Part shown: piece by piece, positions 32,435 through 43,562 of the stretch | Position numbering within the stretch: position 1 is the stretch's first letter | Layout: each line of letters begins with the position of its first letter | NCBI GenBank assembly: GCA_963770315.1 | Contig: CAVYPC010000002.1 | Span: 930,001 to 994,000, forward strand | Reading direction: 5' to 3' | Length of the DNA stretch: 64,000 nucleotides | DNA from: VRUE01 sp963770315 | Lineage (GTDB): Bacteria; Actinomycetota; Thermoleophilia; Solirubrobacterales; 70-9 | The notes under the pieces: generated by a model | What the model saw: only the letters and a program-made list of their open reading frames with translations | Database searches by the model: none | Told to the model about the DNA's origin: nothing | Position numbers and translations under genes: made by a program

Positions 32435-34117
32435 GTGCTATGTGAGCTACGGATCGAGAACCTCCTCCTGATCGAGAGGGCCGAGCTGCGGTTGGGGGAG
32501 GGGCTGAACGCGATCACCGGCGAGACCGGCGCCGGCAAGACGGTGCTGGCCCACTCGCTCGACCTGTTGATGGGCGGCAAGGCGCGACCGCAGATCGTCC
32601 GCCCGGGCGCCGAGGAGGCCTGGGTCGAGGGAGTCTTCGACCTGCCGCGGGGGCTGCTGGCGGAGCCCGATCTGGCCGAGATCGCCGAGCGCCTGCCCGA
32701 GGGGGCGGAGGAGGTCGTGCTGGGGCGCCGGGTGTCTGCCTCGGGGCGCACCGCCGCCTTCCTCGCCGGCCGCGCCGCCACTGCCGCCGACCTGAAGCTG
32801 CTGGGCGGCAGGCTGCTCGCTTTCTTTGGTCAGCACGAGCATCGCAAGCTGACGATCTCCTCGGCGCAGATGGAGGTGCTCGACGGCTTCGCCGGGGTCG
32901 ATCACCTTGCTCTCAGGGAGCGCTACCGCGAGGCCCAGCACGAGTGCCTGCGGCTCGAGGCGGAGCTGGCCGAGCTGCGCGAGCGCGATGGCTCCCGCGA
33001 GCGCGACCTCGATCTCTATCGCTACGAGCTCTCCGAGATTGAAGCGGTGGCGCCCGATCCGGCCGAGGCGGCGGAGCTGTCCGCCGAGCGCGAGCGATTG
33101 CGCCATGCCGAGGGATTGCGCGAGGCGGCCTTCGGCGCCCTCGCCGGCGCCACCGGCACCGACGATGACGATGGCGGCGCGGCAGGTGCCCTCGCCGCGG
33201 CCGAATCGCGGTTGCGTGGCGTCGACGGCGTCGACGTCGAGCTGGACGCACTGGCCGAGCGGCTGGGCGCGATCGCGGTCGAACTGGGCGACGTCGCTGG
33301 CGAGCTGCGCGGTTACCTCGACGGGATCGAGGCCGACCCCAGCCGGCTCGTCGCGGTCGAGGAGCGCCTCGAGGCGATCGATCGCTTGCGGCGCAAGCAC
33401 GGCGGCAGCATCGAGTCCGTCCTCGCCCACGCCGAGCGCTGCCGGGCCGAGATCGAGCGCTTGGCGGGCGCCGAGACCCGTGGCGCCGAGGTGCAGGCAG
33501 CCCTGGCCGAGGCGAGAGCGCAGCGGGAGAAGCTGGGCAAGCGGTTGAGCAAGGGTCGCGCCGCCGCCGCCGGTCCGCTGAGCGAGCGCGTTGCCGAGGA
33601 GCTGGAGAGGCTGGCGATGCCGGGGGCCAAGCTCGAGATCGAGCTGCAGCCGCATCCCGATGGCTTCGGCCCCAGCGGACGGGAGACGGTCGAGCTGCGC
33701 ATCTCGCCGAATCCCGGGATGGCGCCGGCGCCTTTGCGCGACGTCGCCTCGGGCGGGGAGCTCTCGCGCGTGATGCTCGCCCTGAGCGGCCTCGGCGAGA
33801 GCGCCGGGGCGGGGACCTTGGTCTTCGACGAGATCGACGCCGGGGTCGGCGGCAAGACCGCCCGGGTCGTCGGCGAGCGCCTGCGCGCCCTCGGCGAGGG
33901 TCGCCAGGTCCTCTGCATCACCCACCTGCCGCAGGTCGCCTCGCTCGCCTCGACCCACTTCCGCCTCGAGAAGGACACCGGCGGGGAGCGCGCTGCCGCC
34001 ACCGTGCAGCGTCTCGACGGCGAGGGCGTCGTCGAGGAGATCCGCCGCATGCTCGGTGGCGAGAGCTCCGACGAAGCCGCAGATCAGCACGCGCGCGAGC
34101 TTCTCGCCGCGGCCTGA
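32435..34117 (+). CDS. recN: DNA repair protein RecN
   Basis: 560 aa SMC-like ATPase: Walker A GETGAGKT at about 30, long coiled-coil middle, ABC signature SGGELSRVMLAL, Walker B LVFDEIDAGVGG. Acts in double-strand break repair. GTG 32435 follows a TACTAA box (32,422-32,427). Position in the conserved cluster fits. Confidence 0.93.
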   Translation: MLCELRIENLLLIERAELRLGEGLNAITGETGAGKTVLAHSLDLLMGGKARPQIVRPGAEEAWVEGVFDLPRGLLAEPDLAEIAERLPEGAEEVVLGRRVSASGRTAAFLAGRAATAADLKLLGGRLLAFFGQHEHRKLTISSAQMEVLDGFAGVDHLALRERYREAQHECLRLEAELAELRERDGSRERDLDLYRYELSEIEAVAPDPAEAAELSAERERLRHAEGLREAAFGALAGATGTDDDDGGAAGALAAAESRLRGVDGVDVELDALAERLGAIAVELGDVAGELRGYLDGIEADPSRLVAVEERLEAIDRLRRKHGGSIESVLAHAERCRAEIERLAGAETRGAEVQAALAEARAQREKLGKRLSKGRAAAAGPLSERVAEELERLAMPGAKLEIELQPHPDGFGPSGRETVELRISPNPGMAPAPLRDVASGGELSRVMLALSGLGESAGAGTLVFDEIDAGVGGKTARVVGERLRALGEGRQVLCITHLPQVASLASTHFRLEKDTGGERAAATVQRLDGEGVVEEIRRMLGGESSDEAADQHARELLAAA

Positions 34118-34137
34118 TGCGGCTGTAACCTGCTCCC

Positions 34138-35322
34138 GTGGCTACCTACAGTCGCCGTCGCTTTCCTGCGCTGCTGTCGCGTCGCAACGGGGCGGCCGCG
34201 GAGGAGGCGATCCACGGCACAGCGCGACTGGGACGCCGCACCAAGGATCTGGTCAAGCGCCTGCGGCCCGGCGACGTCGCCGTGATCGATCACGTCAACA
34301 TCGACCGGATCGCCGCCGAGGAGCTGATCTCCACCGGGGTCAGTGCGGTCCTCAACGCCTCGGAGTCCAGCGACGGCCGCTACCCGAACGCCGGCCCGCT
34401 GCTGCTCGTTCGCGCCGGCGTGACGCTGATCGACATCGCCGACGCCGACCCCTTCGAGCTGCTCGACGACGGCGCCGGGGTGACGATCGCCGCCGGCGCC
34501 ATAAGCGGCGGGGGTGAGGTCATGAACGGCACCGTGCTGGACGTCGCCGAGCTGGAAAGCTGTTTCGCCGAGCAGCGCGAGCGGGTCGACGAGGCGCTCG
34601 CCGAATTCGCCGAGAACACCGTCGCCCACGTCCGCCAGGAGACCGACCTGCTGACCGGCGCGATCGAGTTTCCGCCGACCAGGACCTCGTTCCGCGACCG
34701 CCAGGTGTTGATCGTCGTACGCGGCGATCGCCATCGCCGCGATCTGAAGGCGCTGAACGCCTACATCCGCGACGTCCGCCCGCTCGTCGTCGCTGTCGAC
34801 GGCGGCGCCGACGGCTGCCTCGAAGCTGGTCTCGAGCCCGATGTGATCCTCGGCGACATGGACTCGGCCGGCGACGAGGCGCTGCGCTGCGGGGCCGAGC
34901 TGATCGTCCACGCCTATCCCGACGGTCGCGCCCCCGGCCGCGAGCGACTGCTCGAGCTGGGGCTGGAGCACACGCTCGTCCCTGCAGCGGGTACCAGCGA
35001 GGACGTGGCGATGCTGATGTCCTATGAGAAGGGCGCGGACCTGATCGTCAGCGTCGGCGCCCACTTCAACCTGATCGAGTTCCTCGACCGCAAGCGGGGC
35101 GGCATGTCCTCGACCTTCCTCACCCGCCTGCGAATAGGCGAGAAGCTGGTCGACGCGAAGGGGGTCAGCCGCCTCTACAACCCGCCGTCGACCTTTGCCC
35201 CGGTCGTGCTCTTCTTCGCCGCCTTCGCGATCCTATTGGCGATCGTCGTGATCACCTCGCCGGCGCTCAACGACCTGGTCGAGCTGCTCTGGCTGAAGAT
35301 CAAGATATGGCTCGGCCTGTAG
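34138..35322 (+). CDS. steA: SteA-like cell-division/envelope protein
   Basis: 394 aa. The central thiamin-pyrophosphokinase-like alpha/beta domain (AVDGGADGCLEAGLEPDVIL, GDMDSAG) is followed by GTSEDVAMLMSYEKGADLIV and one C-terminal membrane helix (FAPVVLFFAAFAILLAIVVI). Matches the actinobacterial SteA family, which acts with SteB at the division site in Corynebacterium. Same position as Rv1697 in mycobacteria. Confidence 0.87.
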   Translation: MATYSRRRFPALLSRRNGAAAEEAIHGTARLGRRTKDLVKRLRPGDVAVIDHVNIDRIAAEELISTGVSAVLNASESSDGRYPNAGPLLLVRAGVTLIDIADADPFELLDDGAGVTIAAGAISGGGEVMNGTVLDVAELESCFAEQRERVDEALAEFAENTVAHVRQETDLLTGAIEFPPTRTSFRDRQVLIVVRGDRHRRDLKALNAYIRDVRPLVVAVDGGADGCLEAGLEPDVILGDMDSAGDEALRCGAELIVHAYPDGRAPGRERLLELGLEHTLVPAAGTSEDVAMLMSYEKGADLIVSVGAHFNLIEFLDRKRGGMSSTFLTRLRIGEKLVDAKGVSRLYNPPSTFAPVVLFFAAFAILLAIVVITSPALNDLVELLWLKIKIWLGL

Positions 35323-35358
35323 CTCCCGGCTGGGCGACCGTCTAGCCTTCCCCGGCCG

Positions 35359-36225
35359 ATGGGTTACAGCGCTCGCTACCACGCCACGTCGCTGATCGCC
35401 GTCTTCCTCGCCCTGGCGATCGGCATCCTGATCGGCGCCGAGTTCGGCGGCGACACGCTTTCCAACACGCGCAAGGACCTCGAGCACAGCCTTACCGGCA
35501 ACCTCCAGGACGCGCGCCAACGGGCCGATGACCTGAGCGGCGAGCTGGCGCGGGCCAACGAATTCTCCAGCCGCGTCTACCCAGCCCTGGTGCGCGACCA
35601 GCTGCGCGGCCGGCGGATCGGCCTGGTCGCCTTCGGCGACCTGCCGGGTGACGTCTACGGGGCGATTGAGGATGCCCTGGCCCCGACCGGCGCGCGCCTC
35701 GTCGGGGTCGGGGTAGTGCGCGAGCCGGTCGATACCCGCGGCCTGGCCGGCGACCTTGCCAAGACCCGCTTCGCCGGGCTCGCCCGCGACACCGACACGC
35801 AGACCGCCCTCGCCGTCGGGCTCGGTCGCCAGCTGGTCCGCGGGGGGACGCTGCTGGAACCGGTGCGCAGCCACCTCTTCTCGCGCGCCAGCGGCAATTT
35901 CGGCGCGCTCGACGGGGTGATCGTCGTCCGCGATCAGCCGCAGGACATGGGGGCGGTGCAGCGTGCCACCGCGGGGCGGATGGAGTCGGGAATGGCGAGC
36001 GGCATCACCGCAACCCACACGCCCGCGGTCGGCGTCGAGAACTCCGAAGCCGAACTGTCGTCGATCTCCTTCTTTGCCGCCAACGACCTCTCGAGCGTCG
36101 ACGACGTCGATCTGGTGGCGGGCCGGTTGGCAACGGTCTTCGCCCTGCTCGGCGCCGAGGGCAATTTCGGCGTGAAGAGCAGCGCCGATCGCCTGCTGCC
36201 CGATCTGCTGGCGCCACAGGAATGA
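35359..36225 (+). CDS. steB: SteB/MctB-like (former copper-transporter family) protein
   Basis: 288 aa: N-terminal membrane anchor (SLIAVFLALAIGILIGAEFG), a coiled coil (about residues 40-70) and an extracytoplasmic globular domain. This is the family once called copper transport protein MctB and now linked to SteA in septum peptidoglycan splitting. TAGCCT (35,343-35,348), 10 nt before ATG, may give a near-leaderless transcript. Overlaps the next gene by ATGA. Confidence 0.85.
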   Translation: MGYSARYHATSLIAVFLALAIGILIGAEFGGDTLSNTRKDLEHSLTGNLQDARQRADDLSGELARANEFSSRVYPALVRDQLRGRRIGLVAFGDLPGDVYGAIEDALAPTGARLVGVGVVREPVDTRGLAGDLAKTRFAGLARDTDTQTALAVGLGRQLVRGGTLLEPVRSHLFSRASGNFGALDGVIVVRDQPQDMGAVQRATAGRMESGMASGITATHTPAVGVENSEAELSSISFFAANDLSSVDDVDLVAGRLATVFALLGAEGNFGVKSSADRLLPDLLAPQE

Positions 36226-37054
36226 CCTGGATCGGCTTCCCGGTCGCGGTCGCGGTGGCGCTCCTGGTGGTCCCGGCCGGCATCGGCGGCCTGCTCGATG
36301 CCGGGCTGGTGCGGGAGAACTTTCGCGGCGCCCGGCTCGCCTTCCCGCTCGGCGCGGTGCTGGCGACCGCCGCCCTGGCCGCCCTGGCCCCGCTCGCCTT
36401 CCTCGACGATCGCGGCGACCTGGAACTGCTCGATCCCGAGCTGCGGCGCTGGCTGCCGTACGTGATCGGCATCGCCTTCCTCGGCTTCCTCGACGACTCG
36501 CTGGGGAGGGGGGAGGCGGTTGGCTCTCCGCGTGGCTGGCGCGGCCATGCCGAGGCTCTGCGCGCGGGGCGGCTCTCCACCGGCGCGATCAAGGCGATCG
36601 GGGCGCTTGCCCTCGCGGCCTACGTCGTCTCCGGCCGCGGGCTCGAATCGTGGCGCTACCTGGCCGACGTGGCGCTGCTGATCCTCGCCACCAACGCCTT
36701 CAACCTGCTCGACCTGCGGCCCGGGCGGGCGGAGAAGGGACTGGCGCTGCTCGGCGCCGGGCTCTGCATCGGCGCCTGGACCCTGGCGCCGCTGGACCTG
36801 CTCGGGATCTTCGCCGGGCCGGTGCTGGTCGGCGCCTGGTTCACCCTGCGCGAGCGGGCGATGCTGGGCGACACCGGCTCCAATCTCGTCGGCGCGATCG
36901 GCGGGGTCTGGCTGTTGACGACGCTGGGCGGAACCGGGCGGCTGATCGCTCTCGGGCTGGTCTTGGCGCTGACCGTTTTCGGCGAGTTGCGATCTATTTC
37001 GCTGACGATCGACTCGGTTCCGCCCTTGCGCTGGCTAGACTCGCTCGGCAGAGA

Positions 37055-37058
<4 letters not shown>
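36222..37058 (+). CDS. MraY/WecA-like polyprenyl-phosphate glycosyl-1-phosphate transferase homologue
   Basis: 278 aa multi-pass membrane protein. Family motifs: FLGFLDDSLG (DD pair), NAFNLLDLRPGRAEKG and MLGDTGSNLVGAIGG. It is somewhat short, and the HxH loop near the C-terminus is replaced by a short PPLRWLD end, so activity as a lipid-linked sugar transferase is uncertain. Lies between steB and pyrG, coupled to both by 4-bp overlaps, which points to an envelope role with SteAB. Confidence 0.75.
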
Positions 37059-38719
<1,661 letters not shown>

Positions 38720-38738
38720 CCGTCTAGCCTGTCCCGCC

Positions 38739-39854
38739 GTGGACAGGTTGCATGAGACTTTCGTTCGGCTCTGCGAGATCCGCAGCCCGACCGGCGAGGA
38801 GCGCGAGGTCGCCGACACGATCGTCGCCGAGCTGAGGGCCCTCGGCCTGGAAGTGAGCGAGGACGGGGCCGCTGCCCCGGCCGAAGCGGGCGCCGGCAAC
38901 ATCGTCGCCCGACTGCCCGGTCGCTCCGCTCGCTGGGCGATGTTCTGCGCTCACATCGACACCGTGCCGCACCCCGGCCAGATCGAGGTGGTCGAGGACG
39001 AGGGGGTCTTCCGCAGTCGCGGCGAGACGATCCTCGGCGCCGACAACAAGGCCGCGGTCGCGGTCTTCATCGAGCTGGTCGCCCGCAATGCCTCCAAGCC
39101 GCCGCCGGTCGGGATCGAGCTGCTGCTGACCGTCGCCGAGGAGCAGGGCCTGCGGGGGGCGAAGGAGTTCGATCTGGGCGAGCTGCGCTCCGAGTGCGGC
39201 TTCGTCCTCGACCACGCCAGCGCGGTCGGCGAGGTGATCGTCGCTTCGCCGACGCAGCAGCGCGTCGTCGCCGATTTCACCGGGGTCGAGGCGCACGCGG
39301 GGATCCGGCCCGAGGACGGCAACAACGCGATCGCCGCAGCCGCAGCCGCGATCGCGCGGATGGAGTTGGGGCGGCTCGACGAGCAGACGACGGCCAATGT
39401 GGGCACTATCGCCGGCGGCACCTCTGGCAACGTCGTTCCCGGTCACTGCCGGATCGTGGCCGAGTCGCGCAGCCTCGGCGCCGACCGGGCCGCCGCCGTC
39501 GCCGGCGAGCTCACCGAGGCCTGCGCTTGGGGGGCGAGCGAGCACGGCTGCGACGTCGACGTGCGGGTCGAGGAGCTCTTCCGCGGCTACGAGATCCCGT
39601 CCGACTCGCCCTCTCTGGCACTCGCCGAGGCGGGGTTGCGGCGGGCCGGATTCGAACCCGAGCGGACTTCGACCGGCGGCGGCAGTGACGCCAACGCGCT
39701 GATCGCCGCCGGCTTCGACTGCGTCCTCCTCGCCAACGGCACCGAGGCCAACCACACGCCGGACGAGAGCGTCTCCGCCGCCAACCTCGACGCGATGCTC
39801 GAGGTCTGCGAGGGCATCGTCGCCGCGGCCGGCACCGAGACGCCCGCGGGGTGA
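38739..39854 (+). CDS. M20-family peptidase (PepT-like)
   Basis: 371 aa zinc peptidase: CAHIDTVPHPG (first metal His/Asp), GADNKAAVAVF (bridging Asp), VAEEQGLRGAKE (catalytic Glu and ligand), GGGSDANALIA and NGTEANHTPDE near the end. Similar to PepT-like aminopeptidases. TAGCCT (38,725-38,730) precedes the GTG by 8 nt. Substrate not known. Confidence 0.87.
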   Translation: MDRLHETFVRLCEIRSPTGEEREVADTIVAELRALGLEVSEDGAAAPAEAGAGNIVARLPGRSARWAMFCAHIDTVPHPGQIEVVEDEGVFRSRGETILGADNKAAVAVFIELVARNASKPPPVGIELLLTVAEEQGLRGAKEFDLGELRSECGFVLDHASAVGEVIVASPTQQRVVADFTGVEAHAGIRPEDGNNAIAAAAAAIARMELGRLDEQTTANVGTIAGGTSGNVVPGHCRIVAESRSLGADRAAAVAGELTEACAWGASEHGCDVDVRVEELFRGYEIPSDSPSLALAEAGLRRAGFEPERTSTGGGSDANALIAAGFDCVLLANGTEANHTPDESVSAANLDAMLEVCEGIVAAAGTETPAG

Positions 39855-40873
39855 GCGGCCGGCTGAAGCTGCGCCGCGGCATCGTCGTCGGCGAGGACCC
39901 GCTGACGGTCGAGGTCGACGGCGAGCGGCGGGCGGCCTGGGCCGATGAGGTGTTGCTCGGCGAGATGCGCGAGGGGGACGAGGTCGTCGTCAACGTCGCC
40001 GCGCTCGACCTGGGGTTGGGGTCGGGCGGCTTCGACGTCGTCCACGTCAACCTGACTCGCGGCCTGGGCACGAGCGGCGATGGCGGCGAGCACGTGATCA
40101 AGCTCAACTACACCTCCCTCCAGCATCCCGTGGCGCCGGTCGAGCTTCCTGGGGATGTCAAGGGCGCAGGGAGCGGGCGCGCGATGCGAGTCCTCGTCAT
40201 CCCGCTTCATGGCCATCTTGCCCCCGCCGCTTGGGCGGCGGCGCAAAGCTCGCCAGGGCTGAAGGTCGGTTATGTGCAGAGCGCCGGAGGCGCCTTGCCC
40301 GGCTCCCTCAGCCACGATGTCGCGCAGCTGCGAGAACGCGGATTGCTCTGGGACCACATCACGGCCGGTCCCGCATACGGGGGCGAGCACGAGGCGCTCA
40401 GCGTCGCCGGGGCGTTCGACGCGGCCGCGAATGGCCTCGGCTGGGACGTGGCCATCGTCGGGCCCGGACCCGGGATCATCGGCTCGGAGACCCGCCTCGG
40501 CCACGGCGGCATGGCGGCCCTCGACAGCGCCCACGCCGCCCTGGCGCTCGGCCTCCCGACCTTTCTCTCGCCCCGCCTCTCGGGGGCCGACCCGCGCGAG
40601 CGCCATCGCGGTGTGAGTCACCACACCCTGACCGTGTTGCAGCTGTTGCTCGGCGGAGTGAGGGTTCCGACGCCCTCCGGCGAGGCCGCCGCGATCGCCC
40701 AGCTGGCGGAGGCCTGCGCAGGGCGCCACGAGCTCGATGAGGCTCAGGCCGATCTGGCGGGCTATGCCGCCTCGGGTCTGCCCGCCCGCACGATGGGGCG
40801 CACGCTCGGGGAAGATCCACTCTTCTTCGCCGCCCCGCTCGCCGCGGGCGCTGCCTTGCGCCGCGAGGAATGA
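39851..40873 (+). CDS. DUF3866 family protein
   Basis: 340 aa. GTG start overlaps the peptidase stop. N-terminal beta domain (LRRGIVVGEDPLTVEVDGER), then an alpha/beta part with VGYVQSAGGALPGSLSHDV and IVGPGPGIIGSETRLGHGGM, the conserved block of this actinobacterial family. Function unknown. Commonly located near xerD. Confidence 0.8.
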   Translation: MSGRLKLRRGIVVGEDPLTVEVDGERRAAWADEVLLGEMREGDEVVVNVAALDLGLGSGGFDVVHVNLTRGLGTSGDGGEHVIKLNYTSLQHPVAPVELPGDVKGAGSGRAMRVLVIPLHGHLAPAAWAAAQSSPGLKVGYVQSAGGALPGSLSHDVAQLRERGLLWDHITAGPAYGGEHEALSVAGAFDAAANGLGWDVAIVGPGPGIIGSETRLGHGGMAALDSAHAALALGLPTFLSPRLSGADPRERHRGVSHHTLTVLQLLLGGVRVPTPSGEAAAIAQLAEACAGRHELDEAQADLAGYAASGLPARTMGRTLGEDPLFFAAPLAAGAALRREE

Positions 40874-40898
40874 GGCCGGCGCGGGAGAACGACCCCGC

Positions 40899-41846
40899 AT
40901 GGCCATCGCCGTCGAGCCCCGATCCGCCGCAGAGCTTCGCTTCGAGGGGCTGGTCCTCGACTTCCTCTCCTACCTGGAGCTGGAGCGGGGCCTGTCGCGC
41001 AACACCCTGAATGCCTACCGCACCGACCTGCTCCAGTACGGCGAGTTCCTCGGCGCGCATGAAATCGACGCGCTGGCGGCCCGCCCGGCGGACATCGGCG
41101 ACTTCCTCGCCGACCTGGCCACGGGCAATGGCCGTCCAGCCTGCTCCGCCGCCACCGTGCACCGCAAGACCGCCTGCCTGCGCTCCTTCTACAAGCACCT
41201 GCGCCGCGACGAGCTGATCGGCGACGACCCGACCGCGGCGTTGAGCGCGCCGCGGCGCGCCAAGAAGCTTCCCCAGGTCCTCAACTACGCCGAGGTGCAG
41301 AAGCTGCTGGCGGCGCCGCGCGGCAGCGAGCCGACGACGCTGCGCGACCGGGCGCTGCTGGAGGTGATGTACGCGTGCGGGCTGCGCGCCTCGGAGACGA
41401 TCGGGCTGGAGATGTCCGATCTCGACCTGCGCGAGGGCCTCTTGCGGGCGCGCGGCAAGGGCTCCAAGGAGCGCATCGTGCCACTCGGCCGCAAGGCGAT
41501 CGCGGCGATCTCGGCCTATCTGCGCGGCGGCCGCCCAAAGCTGGTCGGCGAGCGCCACGAGGCGAGGCTGTTCGTCAACTTCCGCGGCGGCCCGCTCAGT
41601 CGCCAGGGCCTCTACAAGATCGTCCAGCGCCACGCCCGCGAGGCCGGCTTGGCCGGGCAGATGAGCCCGCACACGCTGCGCCACAGCTTCGCCACCCACC
41701 TGCTTGCGGGTGGCTGTGACCTGCGTGCCGTGCAGGAGATGCTCGGCCACGCCGATATCGCCACCACCCAGATGTACACGCACCTCTCCGGCGAACGCCT
41801 CAAGGAGGTCTACTTCGAGGCTCACCCCCGAGCGACCGAGGGCTGA
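40899..41846 (+). CDS. xerD: Tyrosine recombinase XerD
   Basis: 315 aa. SAM-like N-domain (FLSYLELERGLSRNTLNAYR), catalytic residues R163 (GLRASE), K187, H258-x-x-R261 (HTLRHSF), H284 (LGHAD) and Y293. Resolves chromosome dimers at dif with XerC. A chromosomal housekeeping recombinase, not part of either mobile element. Confidence 0.92.
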   Translation: MAIAVEPRSAAELRFEGLVLDFLSYLELERGLSRNTLNAYRTDLLQYGEFLGAHEIDALAARPADIGDFLADLATGNGRPACSAATVHRKTACLRSFYKHLRRDELIGDDPTAALSAPRRAKKLPQVLNYAEVQKLLAAPRGSEPTTLRDRALLEVMYACGLRASETIGLEMSDLDLREGLLRARGKGSKERIVPLGRKAIAAISAYLRGGRPKLVGERHEARLFVNFRGGPLSRQGLYKIVQRHAREAGLAGQMSPHTLRHSFATHLLAGGCDLRAVQEMLGHADIATTQMYTHLSGERLKEVYFEAHPRATEG

Positions 41847-41888
41847 CTGGCGACTTAGCCCCCTGTATAGGACGGTAAGTCGCCAGTC
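41845..41888. other. 13-bp perfect inverted repeat between xerD and mutM
   Basis: GACTGGCGACTTA (41,845-41,857) and TAAGTCGCCAGTC (41,876-41,888) are exact reverse complements around an 18-nt loop. The left arm includes part of the xerD stop. No T-run follows. Could be a terminator-like hairpin, an operator for mutM, or a short repeat unit. Confidence 0.6.
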
Positions 41889-41907
41889 GCCTGATAGAAC
41901 CGGCGCG

Positions 41908-42825
41908 ATGCCCGAGCTGCCCGAGGTCGAGACCGTCTGCCGCCAGCTCGAGCCGGAGCTCGAAGGGAGGCGGATAGAGCGTCTGGAGGTGCTCGACCCG
42001 CGTTGGTGCCGGCCGGTTCCCCCGGTCGAGCTGGAGGCCGCGGTGTCGGGACGGACGATCGAGCACCTGGGACGGCGCGGCAAGTACCTGCTGCTGGGAC
42101 TCGACGGTGGGCAGACCCTGGTCATGCACCTGCGCATGACCGGCAACCTGGTTCTGGTCGAGGGCGAGGACAAGCTCGACCCCTCCGAGGGCATGCGGCT
42201 GTACGAGGGCGAGCGCTCGACCTCGGAGCGACACCTGCGCGCCCGCTTCGTCCTCGCCGGCGGCCGCGAGGTCTGGTTCACCGACCCGCGCCGCTTCGGC
42301 GAGGCGTTCCTGATCGATGACTCCGGCCTCGAGAAGCGCTTCGAGCGGCTCGGGGTCGAGCCTTTCTCCGCAGAGTTCACCCCCCAGGCGCTGGGCGAGA
42401 TCGCCGCCGGCCGCACGGCGCCGCTGAAGTCCTTCCTGCTCGATCAGAAGGGCATCGCCGGGGTGGGCAACATCTATGCCGACGAGGCGCTCTTCCGCGC
42501 TCGCCTGCACCCGCTCTCGCCGGCCGGCTCGATGAAGCCCGAGCACCTCGAGGCGCTGCGCGACGCGGTCGTCGCGGCGCTGGAAGCCGGGATCGAGGGT
42601 GGCGGTGCTTCGATCGACGACTATCGCGACGGGCGCGGCGAGAAGGGTCGGATGCAGGACGAGTTCCTCGTCCATACCCGCGAGGGGAAGCCCTGCCCGC
42701 GCTGCGATGGGACGATCGAGCGAATCGTCGTCTCCGGGCGTTCGACCTACTTTTGCCCTGCCTGCCAGGTGCGCCTGCGGCGGCGGCCGAAGCGGCGTCG
42801 CCGTCCGTCGCGTCCTTCAACGTAG
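41908..42825 (+). CDS. mutM: Formamidopyrimidine-DNA glycosylase
   Basis: 305 aa. N-terminal PELPEVETV supplies the catalytic Pro/Glu, K57-equivalent in RRGKYLL, H2TH region GIAGVGNIYADEALF, and a C-terminal zinc finger CPRC...CPAC. Excises 8-oxoG. Arg-rich C-terminal extension. TAGAAC (41,895-41,900) lies 7 nt before ATG. Confidence 0.93.
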   Translation: MPELPEVETVCRQLEPELEGRRIERLEVLDPRWCRPVPPVELEAAVSGRTIEHLGRRGKYLLLGLDGGQTLVMHLRMTGNLVLVEGEDKLDPSEGMRLYEGERSTSERHLRARFVLAGGREVWFTDPRRFGEAFLIDDSGLEKRFERLGVEPFSAEFTPQALGEIAAGRTAPLKSFLLDQKGIAGVGNIYADEALFRARLHPLSPAGSMKPEHLEALRDAVVAALEAGIEGGGASIDDYRDGRGEKGRMQDEFLVHTREGKPCPRCDGTIERIVVSGRSTYFCPACQVRLRRRPKRRRRPSRPST

Positions 42826-42832
42826 CTTGGCT

Positions 42833-43558
42833 ATGGCCGGCAAGACGCTCAAGACCGAGGCGGTCGTCCTGCGCAGCATCCGCTACGGCGAGGCCGACCG
42901 GATCCTCCACCTCTACACGGCGAAGCGGGGGCGGGTGGGGGCGATCGCGAAGGGCGCCCGGCGCCCGAAGTCCCGTTTCGGCGGCCGCCTTGAGCCGTTC
43001 TTCCGGCTCGACCTGCTTCTCCACGAAGGCCGCGGCGAGCTGCTCACGGTGACCCAGGCCGCCACGGTCGACGGATACCCCCGCCTGCGCTCCTCCGGCG
43101 CGGCCCTCACTGCCGGGGCGCGGGCTTGCGACGCGGTGCTGCGCCTGCTCGACTCGGCCGAGCCCAATCCGCCTGCCTACAACCTCCTGTGTCGCTATCT
43201 CTCGCTGCTCGACGACCCCGCTGCGCCCGCGGCCACGTCGCTTCGGACGGCGCTCTCCTTCCGCCTCAAGCTCGCCCTCACGGCCGGCTTCTCGCCCGAG
43301 CTGGCCTCCTGCGCGCGCTGTGGCGAGGCCGAGCACCTGGTCGGCTTCTCGGGTGCGGCCGGCGGGGTCGTCTGCGCCAGCTGCGAAGCGGGCTCCTTTC
43401 CGCTCTCCGAGGAGGCGCACCGCTTCATGGTCGAATCGATCGCCAGGCCGCTGGCGGAGGCGCCGGACGCCGGCGAAGGGGAGCTGCGCCAGGCGGAGCG
43501 GGCGATCGGCGAGACGCTGGAGCACCACGCGCACGTGCAGCTTCGATCCGCGGCGTAG
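42833..43558 (+). CDS. recO: DNA repair protein RecO
   Basis: 241 aa: N-terminal OB fold (KTEAVVLRSIRYGEADRILH), helical C-domain and a Cys4 zinc site CARC...CASC. Loads RecA in RecFOR recombination. TAGCTT ends 5 nt before ATG. Followed by dgt and dnaG as in other actinobacteria. Confidence 0.9.
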   Translation: MAGKTLKTEAVVLRSIRYGEADRILHLYTAKRGRVGAIAKGARRPKSRFGGRLEPFFRLDLLLHEGRGELLTVTQAATVDGYPRLRSSGAALTAGARACDAVLRLLDSAEPNPPAYNLLCRYLSLLDDPAAPAATSLRTALSFRLKLALTAGFSPELASCARCGEAEHLVGFSGAAGGVVCASCEAGSFPLSEEAHRFMVESIARPLAEAPDAGEGELRQAERAIGETLEHHAHVQLRSAA

Positions 43559-43562
43559 GATC

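Noticed and set aside
32447..34090. 547-codon open frame antisense to recN
   Set aside because: Shadow frame; recN on the other strand is complete with Walker motifs.
40899..41846. XerD as the integrase of a third mobile element
   Set aside because: It sits in the conserved tlyA-to-xerD chromosomal order, lacks flanking repeats of its own and has the standard XerD length and motifs.
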